Shown in pieces: positions 6,412 to 7,000 of a DNA stretch of 7,000 nt. A program made the translations under genes and the position numbers. Position 1 is the stretch's first letter, and each line of letters opens with the position of its first letter. Below the pieces are notes generated by a model that was not told the DNA's origin, did no database searches, and saw nothing but the letters and a program-made list of their open reading frames with translations. Source of the DNA: Acidimicrobiaceae bacterium (GTDB lineage: Bacteria > Actinomycetota > Acidimicrobiia > Acidimicrobiales > Palsa-688). The stretch spans positions 1-7,000 of the forward strand of contig PMLI01000396.1 in assembly GCA_003158835.1 (NCBI GenBank), given 5' to 3'.

Positions 6412-6417
6412 AGGAGG
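6412..6417 (+). promoter_or_regulatory. Ribosome binding site of the substrate-binding protein gene
   Basis: A perfect AGGAGG sits six bases before the ATG at 6424. This decides the start in favour of 6424 over the in-frame ATG at 6403, which lies upstream of the site and would add seven residues before the signal peptide. Confidence 0.85.
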
Positions 6418-6423
6418 CAGATA

Positions 6424-7000
6424 ATGTCCGACAGGAAAAGCGGGTGGCTGAAGCGCTCAAAAGCGATGGTTGGCGTGTGCGCTGCAATGACGCTAGCAAT
6501 TGTACCCATTGCGGTCACCGCTGGACCGGCAGCGGCCAGCTCAAACATCACGATCGCGTTCGCGCAGGGCTACTGCGGCAACACGTGGCGCGCTTCGATG
6601 AACTCCGCATTCTTCTACGAGGCGAAGCTATTGCAAAAGGAAGGCCAGATCGCGAGCTACAAGTACGTGTGTGCCAATGACTCGGTGCCCACGCAACAAT
6701 CTCAGATCGGCACCTAGATCCTCGATCACCCGAGCGTCATAATCATTGACCCTAACTCCACGACGGCGTTGAACGGTGTCATAGCAAAGGCCCATGCCGC
6801 CGGCATCCCGGTACTCGACACCGAGTCCGGCCCCGTGACCAGCACAATCCCCTACGAGCTGAACGAGGACAACTGGGACAACATGTACCTGGCCGGCCAG
6901 TACCTTGCCCAAAGGATGCACGGCGCCGGCAACATCCTCGAGGACCGCGGCTTACCCGGGCTCACTTACGAGACCGTGTTCCATTTCGGGCTCCTCGCTG
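6424..7000 (+). pseudogene. CUT2 sugar-binding protein (periplasmic-binding-protein type 1 fold), interrupted by in-frame TAG; 3' end outside window
   Basis: A secreted solute receptor for the adjacent importer. From 6424 the first 97 codons encode a Sec signal peptide (basic n-region to about residue 13, hydrophobic core about 14-34, likely cut after A38 in AAA-SS; no lipobox) followed by NITIAFAQGYCGNTWR (41-56) and a YKYVCANDSVPTQQSQIGT segment. Codon 98 is TAG (6715-6717). The same frame then continues open for 94 codons to the window end with family-like sequence: ILDHPSVIIIDPNSTTALN (VDPNS-type loop), AGIPVLDTE, NMYLAGQYLAQRM and GNILEDRGLPG. Because the frame does not shift, one substitution (for example TTG, CAG, TGG or TAC to TAG) explains it. 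Possibilities are a real loss of function, a sequencing or assembly error, or readthrough. The truncated 97-residue product would lack most of the ligand-binding fold. C51 and C83 could form a disulfide in the mature protein. Confidence 0.8.

Larger units (their letters stand above)
6229..6423. promoter_or_regulatory. 195-bp gap before the binding-protein gene, with two small hairpins
   Basis: No gene is seen here. Near its start, GCCCCGGG and CCCGGGGGC (about 6232-6285) could pair imperfectly but have no T tract. Closer to the binding-protein gene are two adjacent dyads: GGCAC-N5-GTGCC (6344-6358) and GGCATT-N10-AATGCC (6360-6381). A second AATGCC at 6402-6407, just before the ribosome site, could pair with the same GGCATT, giving two alternative folds. 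I found no convincing promoter, although a separate promoter or an RNA-processing site would fit the higher expression binding proteins usually need. Confidence 0.45.

Noticed and set aside
6715..6717. Programmed amber recoding (pyrrolysine or similar) in the binding protein
   Set aside because: Nothing around the codon resembles a known recoding signal, the family has no known special residue there, and one point substitution or base-call error is a simpler explanation. No recoding genes are in the window.

Overview
The window is a high-GC stretch (high GC at third codon positions, Gly/Ala/Val-rich proteins, purine-rich Shine-Dalgarno sites) that most resembles an actinobacterial chromosome. 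That placement is an impression from composition and gene style, not a proven assignment. Everything recognisable belongs to one carbohydrate uptake and catabolism locus built as two divergent transcription units around an intergenic region of about 630 bp.

Left arm (minus strand, reading right to left): a 428-residue transaldolase-superfamily enzyme (660-1946), then 73 bp downstream a DapA/HOGA-type class I aldolase (2-586), whose C-terminus lies outside the window. Both keep their Schiff-base lysines. The transaldolase-like protein carries Gln where classical transaldolases carry the catalytic Glu, a feature shared with fructose-6-phosphate aldolase.

Centre (1947-2576): no convincing gene. 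It holds a good sigma70-type promoter for the left arm (2130-2157), three dyad elements (2061-2083, 2161-2193, 2233-2269) and a near-perfect 14-bp direct repeat (2305-2318 and 2477-2490). I found no convincing promoter for the right arm.

Right arm (plus strand): a CUT2 (ribose/RbsABC-type) importer. It consists of a double ATPase (2577-4265), permease 1 (4262-5275) and permease 2 (5272-6228), joined by two successive ATGA overlaps. After a 195-bp gap comes a secreted substrate-binding protein (6424 to window end). Its frame is broken by an in-frame amber codon (TAG, 6715-6717), yet family-like sequence resumes at once in the same frame and runs to the end of the window.

Working model: the importer brings in a sugar or sugar acid, and the two aldolase-type enzymes take part in its breakdown. 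The substrate cannot be read from the sequence. The most notable observations are the amber-interrupted binding protein, the FSA-like active site in a long transaldolase homologue, and the dyad-rich divergent control region. I see no mobile element, CRISPR array, RNA gene or defence system.
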